Shown here one piece after another: positions 43,329-53,342 of a stretch of DNA of 64,000 bases (positions are counted from its first letter, which is position 1; each line of letters starts with the position of its first letter). Location: positions 1,641,819-1,705,818 of the forward strand of contig NZ_CP072642.1 of the NCBI RefSeq assembly GCF_018304765.1. Reading direction: 5' to 3'. This stretch comes from Chloracidobacterium sp. N (GTDB lineage Bacteria; Acidobacteriota; Blastocatellia; Chloracidobacteriales; Chloracidobacteriaceae). The translations under genes and the position numbers were made by a program. The notes below the pieces were generated by a model. It ran no database searches, was not told the DNA's origin, and saw only the letters and a list, made by a program, of their open reading frames with translations.

Positions 43329-46295
43329 CTATTCCTTCGGAGCAACGGCTTCGAGCGTCACAATGGCTTCACATCCGCCGGTCGGCCCGGGACGCAGTTC
43401 GACCGTACCGTTCATCTTGGTGATGAGCTTCCGGGTGATGACGAGTCCCAGACCTGTGCCGTGCGGCTTCGAGGTGTAAAACGGCTTGAAGAGCTGGTCA
43501 AGCTGCTGGGGCGTCAACCCAACGCCGTTATCCGCAATGACAATACTCACCAGATGCTCGCGCCGAAAAACGCGCAGCGTAATGGTCGGATCATCGCAGC
43601 CCTCAAGGGCATCCGCTGCATTGGTGACGAGGTTGAGCAGGGCCTGATGCAGCGCCCGCTGGTCGGCGCGGACCGTACCGGCATCCTTTTCAAACCGGTA
43701 TTCCAGCCGGATGCCGCGCTTGGCAAAGTCCTCCTCGATGAGTGAACAGAAACGCTCCAGAAACGGCGCAACCGGCAGCGGCTCCAACACCGGCGTTTCG
43801 TACAGGCTAAAGGAACGCAGGGTTTTGAGCAGGTATTCCACCCGGCTGATTTCTGCCAGCGAACGGTCGAGATACTTTGCGATGGTGGCGCGCGAAGGAT
43901 TCTCCATCTGCTTCAGTACTGTCAGTGCCGTTTTGACAGAGTTGATGGGATTGCCCATTTCGTGCCGGATGCCGGAGAAGATATATCCGGTCGTCTCCAT
44001 GACATTGACGGCCTCGGCAATGGATTCGTAGCGGAGCTGTTCGGTGACATCCCGGCACACGGCGACAATGTTCTGGAGACGGCCGGCTTCGTCCCACACG
44101 GGAGACACTGAGGCTTCTTCCTGGTAGGTCGTGCCGTCTTTGCGGCGGGCCGTGTAGATACCGTGCCACTCGCGCCCGGATTGCAGCGCCCGGAAGATTT
44201 CGTCGCGGAGGCTGGCCTGAACGGGGCCCACCGGCAGCTCAAAGAACTGGCAGCCATAGGCAGACTCACGCACCAGCCCCGTGGTCTTTTCAAACGCCGG
44301 ATTGACGTACTGGACATAGCCGGAGCCGTCCAGCATGACGACGGCCTCGGCAATCTGCTCAATGGCCGCCGTCAGCCGCCGCATCGCACTGTCTGCCTGA
44401 CGGCGTGCAGTGATGTCCTTGATGACGTGTACCCATCCTGTTCCAATCCCGCGTTCCTGCGGAATCCAGTAGCTGCTCATCTCAAACCACTGATCGCGGC
44501 CGGGAAACTGAAACTCCGGCTGGTCGCCGACGGCTTCACGCAGGGTTTTGGCTGTGGCGGACAGATGCGGAAAGAAATAACGAACGGTCGGCTGGCCGAT
44601 GAGGCGCTGGTAGGTCGCGCCGAGAAAGGTCGTTACCGCCCGATTGCACCGGCGCAGCCGTCCTTGGGAATCCTCCAGCAGGATGAGGTCTGAAATGGCA
44701 TCCACCGTGGCCGACCATTCCTCATCGCGGCGGCGGAGCACCTCCACCATGGCCTTCTGTGGCGTCAGGTCTTCGACAATGACCACGAGAGTCTGGTCGG
44801 ACATCACCGGCACCAGGGACAGCCGAACCGGCACAAAACATCCATCCTTTCGGCGTACACTGGTTTCGATGTCTTCGACGCCACCACCCTGGTGCAGCAG
44901 CCGGCGGACGGCTTCCCGCAGGGCGGGGCGACGGTGACGGGTCAGGAAGCCGCTCACGCGCTGACGGAGAAGTTCTGACGCCGGAACGCCCAGGATGTGG
45001 CTCAGCGCCCGATTGGCAAGCTTCAGGCGTCCGTGGGCATCCAGCACCCCGATGCCGTCGGGAATGGCCTCGATGACCCGGCGCATAAACTGGTTCGCCT
45101 GCTGGAGTTGCTCCCGCGCCAGGTGTTGTTCAGTAGATTCCTCGTGGGCCACGACGATCGGCGCTTCCGGCAAATCCGCCAACCGGGCAACGCGCGCTAT
45201 GAACCACCGTCTGGCCCATGGGCTGTGACGGGGATACTCCAGGGTGTAAGCCGCCTTTCCAGCCATGACCTGCCGGATGCCACGGGCCAGGGCGTGAGCA
45301 ACCTCGCTTTCAGGGCCTGTCGCCTGCTCACACAGGGCCAGATAGTTCATCCCGATGCCGAAGTTGCCAGTCTGAAGCCCGTTTTCCCGCGCAAAGCGTT
45401 TCCACGCTTCATTGACCTCCAGAATGACGCCGTTCTGATCCAGAACGGCAATGTGGGCGGACAGGGTATCGAGCGTGGACTGGAGCATCACCTGCCACTC
45501 CCGAAGCTGGTTCTCGGCCTTTTTGCGCTCGGTGATGTCCCGGACAATGAGGGTATAAAACCGCCTGCTGCCGGAATGAAACTCCCCGGCTGTGACTTCA
45601 ACCATCCGCCCCGGCGCACCCGGAAAACAACTCTCCGTCTCCACCGGGAGCGCGCCCAGGTTTTCCGGTGCGATGGCAAGCAGTTCACCAATCGACCGTC
45701 CGATGAGATGCTCCGTCGCCGCAGCAAACAGGTGCGCCGCTGACGGATTGGCGGAAACGACGGTCAGTGTCTGGTCAAGTGTCAGGATGGCATCCGACGC
45801 ATGGCGAATGACGGATTGCAGCCGGGTTTCTGTTTCGCGCAGTTGACGGTTGCGGCGGTGGGCATTGATCAGTCCGGCAGCCCGAAACCGAAGTGCCAGC
45901 GGGCTGGGCGGTTTGGTCATGTAATCGGTCGCGCCGGCGACAAACGCCTGCTCAATGCTCTCCTCCTCAATGACCGCCGTCAGCATCAGGATTGGCGTGT
46001 GGGCGGTTTTCGGCCGTTTGCGAAGCTCGGCGCAGGTCTGGATGCCGTCCAGGTGCGGCATGTGGATGTCGAGCAGCACGAGGTCGGGGGTGATGGTTTC
46101 CACCAGCCGGAGGGCTTCCTCACCATTCCAGGCTTTCAAGACCTCAAAGCCGTCACTTTCGAGCAGGTCGCCGAGAAACTCGCAGAGCTGAAAGTCATCA
46201 TCCACCACCAGAACGACTGGTGTCCCATTCGGTGCAGAGGTGGCTTCCACAACCGGATACAGTGCCGGGTTTGAAGTGGCGCAAGCCGAAACCAT
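43329..46295 (-). CDS. Hybrid sensor histidine kinase with N-terminal receiver and about five PAS domains
   Basis: From the ATG at 46295, 988 residues. Receiver first (Asp76 in LLDIHMP), then PAS-like units starting near LQSVIRHASDAIL, LQSTLDTLSAHIAV, RRVIEAIPDGIGV, WSATVDAISDLIL and LTAAIEQIAEAVV, then the kinase core. The phospho-acceptor is His778 in SGIRHEMGNPINS, an NtrB-like H box; N, G1 and G2 boxes follow (NLVTNAADAL, ADNGVGL, GTGLGL). No membrane helix is present, so it senses cytoplasmic signals. The start is uncertain, as no ribosome site stands out and the frame is open further upstream. Confidence 0.9.
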   Translation of the reverse strand: MVSACATSNPALYPVVEATSAPNGTPVVLVVDDDFQLCEFLGDLLESDGFEVLKAWNGEEALRLVETITPDLVLLDIHMPHLDGIQTCAELRKRPKTAHTPILMLTAVIEEESIEQAFVAGATDYMTKPPSPLALRFRAAGLINAHRRNRQLRETETRLQSVIRHASDAILTLDQTLTVVSANPSAAHLFAAATEHLIGRSIGELLAIAPENLGALPVETESCFPGAPGRMVEVTAGEFHSGSRRFYTLIVRDITERKKAENQLREWQVMLQSTLDTLSAHIAVLDQNGVILEVNEAWKRFARENGLQTGNFGIGMNYLALCEQATGPESEVAHALARGIRQVMAGKAAYTLEYPRHSPWARRWFIARVARLADLPEAPIVVAHEESTEQHLAREQLQQANQFMRRVIEAIPDGIGVLDAHGRLKLANRALSHILGVPASELLRQRVSGFLTRHRRPALREAVRRLLHQGGGVEDIETSVRRKDGCFVPVRLSLVPVMSDQTLVVIVEDLTPQKAMVEVLRRRDEEWSATVDAISDLILLEDSQGRLRRCNRAVTTFLGATYQRLIGQPTVRYFFPHLSATAKTLREAVGDQPEFQFPGRDQWFEMSSYWIPQERGIGTGWVHVIKDITARRQADSAMRRLTAAIEQIAEAVVMLDGSGYVQYVNPAFEKTTGLVRESAYGCQFFELPVGPVQASLRDEIFRALQSGREWHGIYTARRKDGTTYQEEASVSPVWDEAGRLQNIVAVCRDVTEQLRYESIAEAVNVMETTGYIFSGIRHEMGNPINSVKTALTVLKQMENPSRATIAKYLDRSLAEISRVEYLLKTLRSFSLYETPVLEPLPVAPFLERFCSLIEEDFAKRGIRLEYRFEKDAGTVRADQRALHQALLNLVTNAADALEGCDDPTITLRVFRREHLVSIVIADNGVGLTPQQLDQLFKPFYTSKPHGTGLGLVITRKLITKMNGTVELRPGPTGGCEAIVTLEAVAPKE

Positions 46296-46563
46296 GGTGT
46301 CAACGCAGCATTTCCGATGAGATACGGCATCCCGGAACAGGGCCAAGGCCAGCGGGGGCGCTTCCCGGAGTGTATTCCACTTGCTGACACGTTTGCACGC
46401 CTTTTTGTGATAAAAAACACACTTGATATAAACAGGCGAGGTATATCTGGAAAACACCACGACGCAGCGCATCCAGCAACGTGTATCATCTGCCTTTGCA
46501 ACTGCGCCACGGCGGGAACGTCCTCCCCTGGCGACGCCTCCTGTCCCCTGGCCCAAACCAACG

Positions 46564-48003
46564 ATGCCGCACCCAACCCCACCACTTCTGCCCGAAAGCA
46601 CCACGCCCGACGACGGGATTCCCATCGAGCAGCTCTCCGACCTCGTGGATGAGCTGCCGCCCGCGCTGCAACCGCCCCAACCGTTACCCAGTGTGGTCAT
46701 CCTGGGGCGGCCGAACGTCGGCAAATCCACGCTGTTCAACAAGCTGGTCGGCCGTCGTCAGGCTATTGTCGGCGACGAGCCGGGCATTACCCGTGACCGT
46801 CACTACGGCGTTGTCGAATGGCTGGGGCGCAGCTTTGAACTTGTGGACACCGGCGGCATCGTGCCCGATGAGGAAGCCATCATCCCGGCCAATATCTTCA
46901 AGCAAGCTTCGCGCGCCATCGGGGAAGCCGATTTACTGCTGTGGGTGGTGGACGCGCGCGAAGGCATCACACCGCTTGACGAAGAACTCGCGCGGCATCT
47001 CCATACCACGGGCAAGCCGGTGTTTGTCGTGGCCAACAAGGTGGAGTCGGACCAGGTCCGTACGGCTGCCGGTGAGTTTTACCGGTTTGGCTTTGACCAG
47101 CTCTTTCCGGTCTCAGCCGAGCATGGGACCGGCACGGCCGAACTTCTCGATGAGATTCTCGCCGTGACGAACGCTCCGGCAGCGGCACCGCCGCGGCCGG
47201 AGCGCATCCGGGTGGCTGTCATTGGTCGCCCCAACGTCGGCAAGTCATCGCTGGTCAACGCCATCCTCGGCGAGGAACGGGTTATCGTGAGTCCGATTCC
47301 CGGCACGACCCGCGACGCCATAGATACCGACCTCATCCACAACGGACGGCCCTTCACGCTCATTGACACGGCCGGCATCCGCCGCAAAGGACGGACCACC
47401 GCCATGGCCGAGAAACTTTCGGTCATCATGGCGCGCAAAGCCCTAGCGCGGACCGATGTGGCCATTCTGCTGCTCGATGCCGTGGAAGGCCCGACCCATC
47501 TGGATGAAGTCATTGCCGGCTACGCCCTCGAAAGCGGCACATCCATCCTGATTGCCCTCAACAAATGGGACCTCGTGGAAAAAGACACCCACACCGCCAG
47601 ACTCTACGAACGACAACTGCGCGAGCGGGTGAAGTTTCTGGATTATGCCCCGGCGGTCTTCGTTTCGGCCCTGACCGGGCAACGGGTGACGCGCCTGCTT
47701 GACCTTGCCGCGCGTGCCTATGACGCGCGTTACCGGCGGATACCCACCGGCGAACTCAACCGTTTCTTTGCGGAATACCTCGAAACACCGCGCGCCACCC
47801 TGCCGAGCAACACGCCGGTCAAGGTGCACTATGTGACGCAGGCGCGCAGCGTGCCGCCGACGTTCGTCCTGTTTACGAACACGACCGAAAAGCTCCATTT
47901 TTCTTATGTCCGCTATGTGGAAAACCGGCTGCGCGAAAACTTCGACTTTTTTGCGACGCCGCTGCGCATTGTGTCGCGCCCCCGGACGGCCAAAAAACGC
48001 TAA
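46564..48003 (+). CDS. der: Ribosome biogenesis GTPase Der (EngA)
   Basis: Der has two tandem GTPase domains and a KH-like C-terminal domain and is needed for 50S subunit assembly. Both P-loops are present (GRPNVGKS at about 44 and 222), each with DTGGI/DTAGI switch motifs and NKxE/NKWD guanine-specificity motifs. Total length 479; the first 40 residues form a Pro-rich extension not usual in Der. The ATG at 46564 starts this extension. It is divergent from the histidine kinase gene, with a 268-base A/T-richer gap between them that should carry both promoters. Confidence 0.95.
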   Translation: MPHPTPPLLPESTTPDDGIPIEQLSDLVDELPPALQPPQPLPSVVILGRPNVGKSTLFNKLVGRRQAIVGDEPGITRDRHYGVVEWLGRSFELVDTGGIVPDEEAIIPANIFKQASRAIGEADLLLWVVDAREGITPLDEELARHLHTTGKPVFVVANKVESDQVRTAAGEFYRFGFDQLFPVSAEHGTGTAELLDEILAVTNAPAAAPPRPERIRVAVIGRPNVGKSSLVNAILGEERVIVSPIPGTTRDAIDTDLIHNGRPFTLIDTAGIRRKGRTTAMAEKLSVIMARKALARTDVAILLLDAVEGPTHLDEVIAGYALESGTSILIALNKWDLVEKDTHTARLYERQLRERVKFLDYAPAVFVSALTGQRVTRLLDLAARAYDARYRRIPTGELNRFFAEYLETPRATLPSNTPVKVHYVTQARSVPPTFVLFTNTTEKLHFSYVRYVENRLRENFDFFATPLRIVSRPRTAKKR

Positions 48004-48026
48004 CCCCCCATCGTTTGCATCTGCCC

Positions 48027-49001
48027 ATGCCGCCTCCTGCCGATGACCAGCCAGCGGCGGTAGCCGCGTTTACAGCCCGCCTCAAAGCCCAGGCGCTGGC
48101 GCTGGGGTTCTCCAAAGTGGGCATTGCGCGCGCCGAACCACTGGCGGCCGAAGGCATGCGGCTCCACGAATGGCTTGCCCGTGGCTACCACGCCACCATG
48201 CACTGGATGGCGCGTACGGCGGACAAGCGTACGGACCCGGCTCAACTCCTCCCCAACGTCAAATCAGTAGTGGCCGTGGCGCTCAACTACGACACGCCGC
48301 CGCGCCACGTCGAAGCCCCGGACATCGGCAAAATTTCGCGCTACGCCTGGGGCGATGACTACCACGATGTCATGGGCGAAAAGCTGAAGGCGCTGCTGGC
48401 GTGGGTGACAGCCGAACGCCCGGAAGCCCACGGCTACATCGCCGTGGACGCCCAACCCGCCATGGACAAAGCCTGGGCCGTGCGCGCCGGACTCGGCTGG
48501 CTTGGCAAGCACGGCAACGTCATCACCCGTGAGTTTGGCTCGTGGGTCTTTCTCGGCGAACTGTTCCTCGACATTGACCTCGAACCCGAAACGGAACTCG
48601 TTCCCGACCACTGCGGCACGTGTACGGCCTGCCTGGAAGCCTGTCCGACCCAGGCGATTGTCGCGCCGTATGTCGTGGACGCCCGGCAATGTATTGCCTT
48701 TGCCACCATCGAGTCGAAAAGCGAAACCCCGGAGCTGCCCACGCACGGGTGGGTCTTCGGGTGCGATGTGTGTCAGGACGTATGTCCGTGGTCACGGTTT
48801 CGCCAGCCGACGACCGAAGCGCGCTTCCTACCCCGCCCCGGCATGGTTGCCCCACGTCTGGACGAACTCGCCGCGCTGACGCCGGAAGCCTTCCGGGAGC
48901 GGTTTGCCGGCACGCCCGTCATGCGCGCCAAACAGCGCGGACTGCTCCGCAACGTCGAAGCGGCACGCCCACAGACCACCGCGCCGGAGCAACCGGATTG
49001 A
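48027..49001 (+). CDS. queG: Epoxyqueuosine reductase
   Basis: QueG is a cobalamin- and iron-sulfur-dependent enzyme that reduces epoxyqueuosine to queuosine in tRNA. The protein of 324 residues shows the N-terminal GFSKVGIARAE, the SRYAWGDDYH motif, an MDKAWAVRAGLGWLGK segment, and two 4Fe-4S clusters (CGTCTACLEACP and CDVCQDVCPW). An in-frame TTG at 48015 is an alternative start. It lies 23 bases after der, likely in one transcript. QueA at 30572 provides its substrate. Confidence 0.94.
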   Translation: MPPPADDQPAAVAAFTARLKAQALALGFSKVGIARAEPLAAEGMRLHEWLARGYHATMHWMARTADKRTDPAQLLPNVKSVVAVALNYDTPPRHVEAPDIGKISRYAWGDDYHDVMGEKLKALLAWVTAERPEAHGYIAVDAQPAMDKAWAVRAGLGWLGKHGNVITREFGSWVFLGELFLDIDLEPETELVPDHCGTCTACLEACPTQAIVAPYVVDARQCIAFATIESKSETPELPTHGWVFGCDVCQDVCPWSRFRQPTTEARFLPRPGMVAPRLDELAALTPEAFRERFAGTPVMRAKQRGLLRNVEAARPQTTAPEQPD

Positions 49002-49022
49002 AAATACCGTGGAAAGACCGGC

Positions 49023-51041
49023 TCAGGGTGCCAGCGCGGCTTCAAAGCCTTCGAGCGAGCCATGCAGACGCTTGTACACGGCTTCCAGTTTGGTGCGGCG
49101 CTCGGCAGCCGTCGGGGCCTGGGCGTCGTAGCCGAGCCGGTACGCCTCGAAGGCTTCCGCGTCCTGCTTCATTGCTTCAAGAACCGTCCCTAACCGCCAG
49201 GCGGCTTCACGGCGTGACGGCGCATTCGGATAGGCTTTCACCGCCTCCCGCAGCCGGACGGTGGCCGCTGCCGTCTCGCCCTGCCGGTAGAGTATCCAGC
49301 CCAGTGTCATCTGTGCGCGCACGTAAAACTCCGCCAGGCGGTCTTCGGCCCGTGGGCTGTCCACGCCTCCCCCGGCCACGCGCGCGGCATCCGACGTGGC
49401 ATCAATGGCCTGCCGGGCAAAACGTTCAGCCATGCCGAGTTCACCCACTTCGGTCAACATCCCGGCGGCGCGCAACAACCGCCATCCGCGTCCGGGGTCC
49501 TTGCCGGCGACAAATTCCTTGGCCGCAACTTCAAGCGGCGACTCGGTCAGTCCGCCTTTTGGCAGGCTGCCGGCGCGGGCCTGCTTGGCCAGCATGGCAA
49601 AGCGTACGTAACGCTCGATAAATGCCATTTCCTCGTCGGTAAGCAGCGGGGAAGCCACCAGCAATGAGGCGCGGCGTTCGAGGTCGAGCAACCGCGAGAG
49701 ACGTGCGCTGCGCACCGGCAGCGTCCCGCCCAGAACGGCCTCAAATTCGCCGTCGGGTGTGACCTTGAGGAAGGCTTCAAAGGGTTCCAGCGCCTGTTCG
49801 TAGGCGTTGGCCAGAATCAGTGTCGCCCCCAGTTCAAACTGGAGCGTGGCAAACTGGGCGGTTTGCAGGGCTTCGCCCAGAATGTTCTCCGCCTCGGCCA
49901 AGTCGCCGGCCCGCCGCATCAGATGGGCTTCGACGATGCGCAGCCAGGGATAGTTCGGCTGAAGGCGCTTGGCCTGCGTGCCGGCGGCAATGGCGGCGGC
50001 CACATTCCCGTTGGCAGCCTGCGTGTAGGCCAGTTGGGTCAGAAAACGCACATCCCGGGGATTGATGGTGAGCATGCGCGCCATAGGGGCAATGGCTTCG
50101 CTTTCCTGCCCCCGGGCCAGATAGCACATGGCCAGCCCGCCCCACGCCGTCGGGTGCTCCGGCTCGATGTCAAGCTGTCGGCGGTAGTTGGCTTCAGCTT
50201 TTTCGTAATCCCCGGCTGCGCGCTGGAGATCAGCCAGCGCCGCCCAGGCCACCCGGCTTTTTGGATCGAGTTCAAGCGCCCGCTGAAAGGCGGCAGCCGC
50301 ATCGTCCAGACGGAGGCCCATCTGATAGGCCACGCCCAGACTGTGCCACAGCGTTGCAGATGTGGCATCAAGTTCGAGAGCGCGCTTGAACACTTGCTGA
50401 GCGTCGGCCGGGACTTCCAGACTCAGGTAAAACAGCCCGACCTGTTCGAGCGCTTTAGCTTCATTCCAGGCCCGTGGCTGGAACTCGCGCATCAGCAGGA
50501 CGGCTTCCGTACGTCGCCCCTGAGTCGCCAGCAGCAACGGCATCGGCAGGATGAGCGATTGAAAGACCGGAGCGGCTTCCGCTTCGGGCAACGTGTTGAA
50601 CGCCTGGCGAAACGTGCGCTGCGCCGCTTCGACATCCCCGGCGCGCAACTGCCGCTCACCAAGCTGGCCCTGCACGCGCACGAGTGCCTGCCGGGCCGCA
50701 CGCTGGAGCGGCGAGGCCGGGTGGGTCCGCAAAAACGTCTCAAGCTGGCGGGCCTGTTCGTCAAGCGTCGCGGCGGCAAGGGCTGCGTCGAGGTCCGTCT
50801 GCTCACGCAGCAGGTCAATGGTGGTCGTGGGGGGCGTCAACACCACCATGGACACCGGCGGTTCATCACGGGTCGGTTCCGCCGCGGCCGGCGGCTTGGG
50901 GCGGGAAGTGCCGGCCGCCGCGCCGGATTGGGCTGGAACGAACTGGGCCACGGCCACGGAAGCCGGCCAGCCCAGAAGACAACACAGGGAAACACAGCGG
51001 ACGGCACGGCGCAGCACAGTGGCAGGTACAGCAGACAGCAT
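49023..51041 (-). CDS. Exported TPR-repeat protein
   Basis: A 672-residue protein with a signal peptide (cleavage near VAVAQ) and a Pro/Ala/Ser-rich stretch, then many TPR helices from about residue 90 to 640. Clear repeats are visible, for example QQVFKRALELDATSATLWHSLG and AFQRALELDPKSRVAWAALA. TPR arrays serve as scaffolds for protein complexes. The ATG at 51041 lies five bases after the stop of the BmpC-type permease upstream, so both are probably co-transcribed. The protein itself is periplasmic by prediction. Its partner is unknown. Confidence 0.8.
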   Translation of the reverse strand: MLSAVPATVLRRAVRCVSLCCLLGWPASVAVAQFVPAQSGAAAGTSRPKPPAAAEPTRDEPPVSMVVLTPPTTTIDLLREQTDLDAALAAATLDEQARQLETFLRTHPASPLQRAARQALVRVQGQLGERQLRAGDVEAAQRTFRQAFNTLPEAEAAPVFQSLILPMPLLLATQGRRTEAVLLMREFQPRAWNEAKALEQVGLFYLSLEVPADAQQVFKRALELDATSATLWHSLGVAYQMGLRLDDAAAAFQRALELDPKSRVAWAALADLQRAAGDYEKAEANYRRQLDIEPEHPTAWGGLAMCYLARGQESEAIAPMARMLTINPRDVRFLTQLAYTQAANGNVAAAIAAGTQAKRLQPNYPWLRIVEAHLMRRAGDLAEAENILGEALQTAQFATLQFELGATLILANAYEQALEPFEAFLKVTPDGEFEAVLGGTLPVRSARLSRLLDLERRASLLVASPLLTDEEMAFIERYVRFAMLAKQARAGSLPKGGLTESPLEVAAKEFVAGKDPGRGWRLLRAAGMLTEVGELGMAERFARQAIDATSDAARVAGGGVDSPRAEDRLAEFYVRAQMTLGWILYRQGETAAATVRLREAVKAYPNAPSRREAAWRLGTVLEAMKQDAEAFEAYRLGYDAQAPTAAERRTKLEAVYKRLHGSLEGFEAALAP

Positions 51042-51045
51042 AGGT

Positions 51046-52107
51046 TCAGACTTCAGACTTGGTGAGCCGGGCGAAGGCCGCACGCACCGGATATTCGCAA
51101 GCCACGCACAGGATGATGACCGCCTGTAAAACAATCGTCAGGTCCTTGGAAACGCGGTCGGTAAAAATCCCGATGAAAAGCTGGGAGCGAATCAACGCGC
51201 CGAACAGAATCGCCGCCAGCACGATGCCCACCGGATGGTTGCGCCCCAGCAAAGCGACGGCAATGCCGGTGAAGCCGTAGCCCGGCGAAAAGCCATCGTA
51301 GTACCGATGCCGGTAGCCCAGCACCTCGCTGGTGGCCACCAACCCGGCCAGCGCCCCGCTGAGCGCCATGGCCAGCACCATGTTGCGTGGCACACTGATG
51401 CCGCCATACTCGGCGGCCGTCGGGCTGCTCCCGACGGCGCGCAGTTCATAGCCCCATTTCGTTTTCCAGAGAAAGACATAGACGGCCGCACAGGCCAGCA
51501 GGGCGATGAAAAAGCCCAAGCTCAGCGGGATGCGTTCGGGAATGGCCGGAATCAACCGGTGCATGCGCGCCAGCCAGGCCCCCGGCGCAATTTCGTGCGT
51601 CTGGAGAATCGGATCGCCGACCTCGCGGTAGTGATACTGCACCAGGTAACTGACCAGACCGGCAGCGATGAAGTTCATCATGATGGTGTTGATGACTTCA
51701 TGCGCGCCAAAGCGCGATTTGAGCAGGCCCGGCACGGCCGCCCACAGGGCGCCGGCCAGCATTGCCGCCAGAATGCAGGCCGGCAGCAGCAGTGGTGACG
51801 GAAGACCCGTCAGCGTGAAGCCCACCCAGGCGGCCGCAAAGGCTCCGACGGTGAGTTGTCCCTCCGCGCCGATGTTGAGCAAACCGCACTTCAAGGCCAC
51901 CGCCACGGCCAACCCTGTAAAGATCAGCGGCGTCGCGTAAAAGAGCGTGTAACTGATGCCATCCAGTGAGCCAAAGGCGCTTGAAAAGAACAGCTCATAC
52001 ACCGCCAGGGGGCTGTCGCCCATAACCAGAACAATGCCGCCCCCCAGAACGAACGCAAACACGACAGCCAGCGCCGGAAACAACAGATCGAGAACAAACT
52101 TTTTCAT
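51046..52107 (-). CDS. BmpC/YufP-type nucleoside ABC transporter permease
   Basis: A 353-residue inner-membrane protein with about nine helices and the branched-permease pattern of the nucleoside (BmpA-type) ABC systems: GLLNIGAEGQLTVGAFAA, INTIMMNFIA, RAVGSSPTAAEYGGI and YGFTGIAVALLG. Partners of this family, a binding protein, an ATPase and a second permease, are not adjacent. The ATG at 52107 has AGGG six bases before it. The next gene downstream is a TPR protein and the upstream gene is divergent, so the rest of the transporter is elsewhere or missing. Confidence 0.88.
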   Translation of the reverse strand: MKKFVLDLLFPALAVVFAFVLGGGIVLVMGDSPLAVYELFFSSAFGSLDGISYTLFYATPLIFTGLAVAVALKCGLLNIGAEGQLTVGAFAAAWVGFTLTGLPSPLLLPACILAAMLAGALWAAVPGLLKSRFGAHEVINTIMMNFIAAGLVSYLVQYHYREVGDPILQTHEIAPGAWLARMHRLIPAIPERIPLSLGFFIALLACAAVYVFLWKTKWGYELRAVGSSPTAAEYGGISVPRNMVLAMALSGALAGLVATSEVLGYRHRYYDGFSPGYGFTGIAVALLGRNHPVGIVLAAILFGALIRSQLFIGIFTDRVSKDLTIVLQAVIILCVACEYPVRAAFARLTKSEV

Positions 52108-52291
52108 CAGTGCCCTACCAGACATCACCACCGGGATGCCCTACGATACCACCAAATCCCGCGCCTGATTTCCAGATGCAAAGCAGCCCGGCGGCGGGTT
52201 ACACTGCCTGACGCAGCCACCGGCGCGCGGCAGCCACGGTTTCACCCGGCCGCGTGCAACCTTGTCCCGGCATCCTACACGGCGCACGGTC

Positions 52292-53146
52292 ATGAACTTC
52301 CTGCGCTTGCTTTTCGATTGCAGCCCCCTGCTCATCGCTACGGCGCACGGTTACGGCGCGGCCTGGCTGGCGGTCAGGATGCTCTTTCGCCCGCTCAAGC
52401 CGGTCTATGTCTTTGGCTGGAAACTGCCGTTTACGCCGGGACTGCTTCCGGCCGAACGGGAACGTTTCGTGGATGCCCTGGCCGGCGTCATCGCCGAAAA
52501 ACTCCTCACGGCGGACATCCTGGCGGCCGCTTTCCATGAACTCCGGCTGGACACCGACGTGGAACGCCTCGCCCGCTCGCGCTATGCCGAACGGTCGCAG
52601 CCCGACGCCCTGCTTCCGGTCGTCGCCGGACGCATCACGGAGATGCTGACCACGCTCAAAAACTCCTCCGAGGCCAAGTGGCGTATTGCCCACGAACTGC
52701 GCGCCGTGGTCATCCGGCGGCTCGAACGCGATTACCACCCGGCTGTCCGCCAGACGGCGACCTTTCTGGTGGGCGATGCGCTGGTGTACCGCATTGTGGA
52801 CCGCGCTATCAACAACCTGGCTGACCAGCTCTCCGAAAGTATGGCCATCCGGGAAGTCATGGACGAAGCCCTACGCCGCCTGCCGGAAGCCATCTTCACC
52901 AGCGAGCGCCCCCTGCAACAGCGCATTGCCCAGGACATCGTCCGTCACCTCAGCGAACGCCTCGACATCAAGGGCATCATCAAGCGGCGTTTTGAGACCT
53001 TCTCGAATGACATCTTTGAGAGTCTCGTCTATGAAACAGCCGGACGGGAACTGCGGGGCATCATGGTGTTTGGAACGTATGTCGGTTTTGCGGTCGGCGT
53101 CCTGCAAACCGGCGTCAACCTCTGGCGCACTCTGGCCGGTCATTAG
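52292..53146 (+). CDS. DUF445-family membrane protein
   Basis: The 284-residue protein has one helix at each end and a long soluble helical middle, the plan of DUF445. The N-terminal GYGAAWLAVRMLFRPLKP and PFTPGLLPAERERF segments are typical of this family, as is a C-terminal GFAVGVLQTGVN helix. DUF445 proteins are conserved but of unknown function. The start is the ATG at 52292; an earlier ATG at 52262 adds ten residues without a family match. The tRNA-Arg gene follows on the other strand. Confidence 0.85.
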   Translation: MNFLRLLFDCSPLLIATAHGYGAAWLAVRMLFRPLKPVYVFGWKLPFTPGLLPAERERFVDALAGVIAEKLLTADILAAAFHELRLDTDVERLARSRYAERSQPDALLPVVAGRITEMLTTLKNSSEAKWRIAHELRAVVIRRLERDYHPAVRQTATFLVGDALVYRIVDRAINNLADQLSESMAIREVMDEALRRLPEAIFTSERPLQQRIAQDIVRHLSERLDIKGIIKRRFETFSNDIFESLVYETAGRELRGIMVFGTYVGFAVGVLQTGVNLWRTLAGH

Positions 53147-53196
53147 CTGCCAGCAGCCACTCCCACGGCACGGCTTCGGCCATACCCACCGGTGGA

Positions 53197-53270
53197 TGCG
53201 CCCGGAGAGACTCGAACTCCCAACCCTCAGATCCGAAGTCTGATGCTCTATCCAATTGAGCTACGGGCGC
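53197..53270 (-). tRNA. tRNA-Arg (anticodon TCG)
   Basis: The minus strand folds as a tRNA: acceptor arms GCGCCCG/CGGGCGC, D arm with GCTC/GAGC, anticodon stem TCAGA/TCTGA around the loop CTTCGGA (anticodon TCG, reading CGA), and a T arm GGGAG-TTCGAGT-CTCTC. The 3' CCA is not encoded. It lies alone between the DUF445 and DUF2499 genes. Confidence 0.95.
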
Positions 53271-53342
53271 AGACGCGGCCGGCGTTCTGCCGTATAGCGC
53301 GCCGCGGCCCGGCTTTTCAAGCGTCTGCCAAGGGAACGGTTT

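Noticed and set aside
46296-46563. Promoter candidates in the gap between the histidine kinase and der
   Set aside because: The gap is A/T-richer with TTGATA and TATATC on the plus strand, but their spacing (13 bases) is wrong for a sigma-70 promoter.
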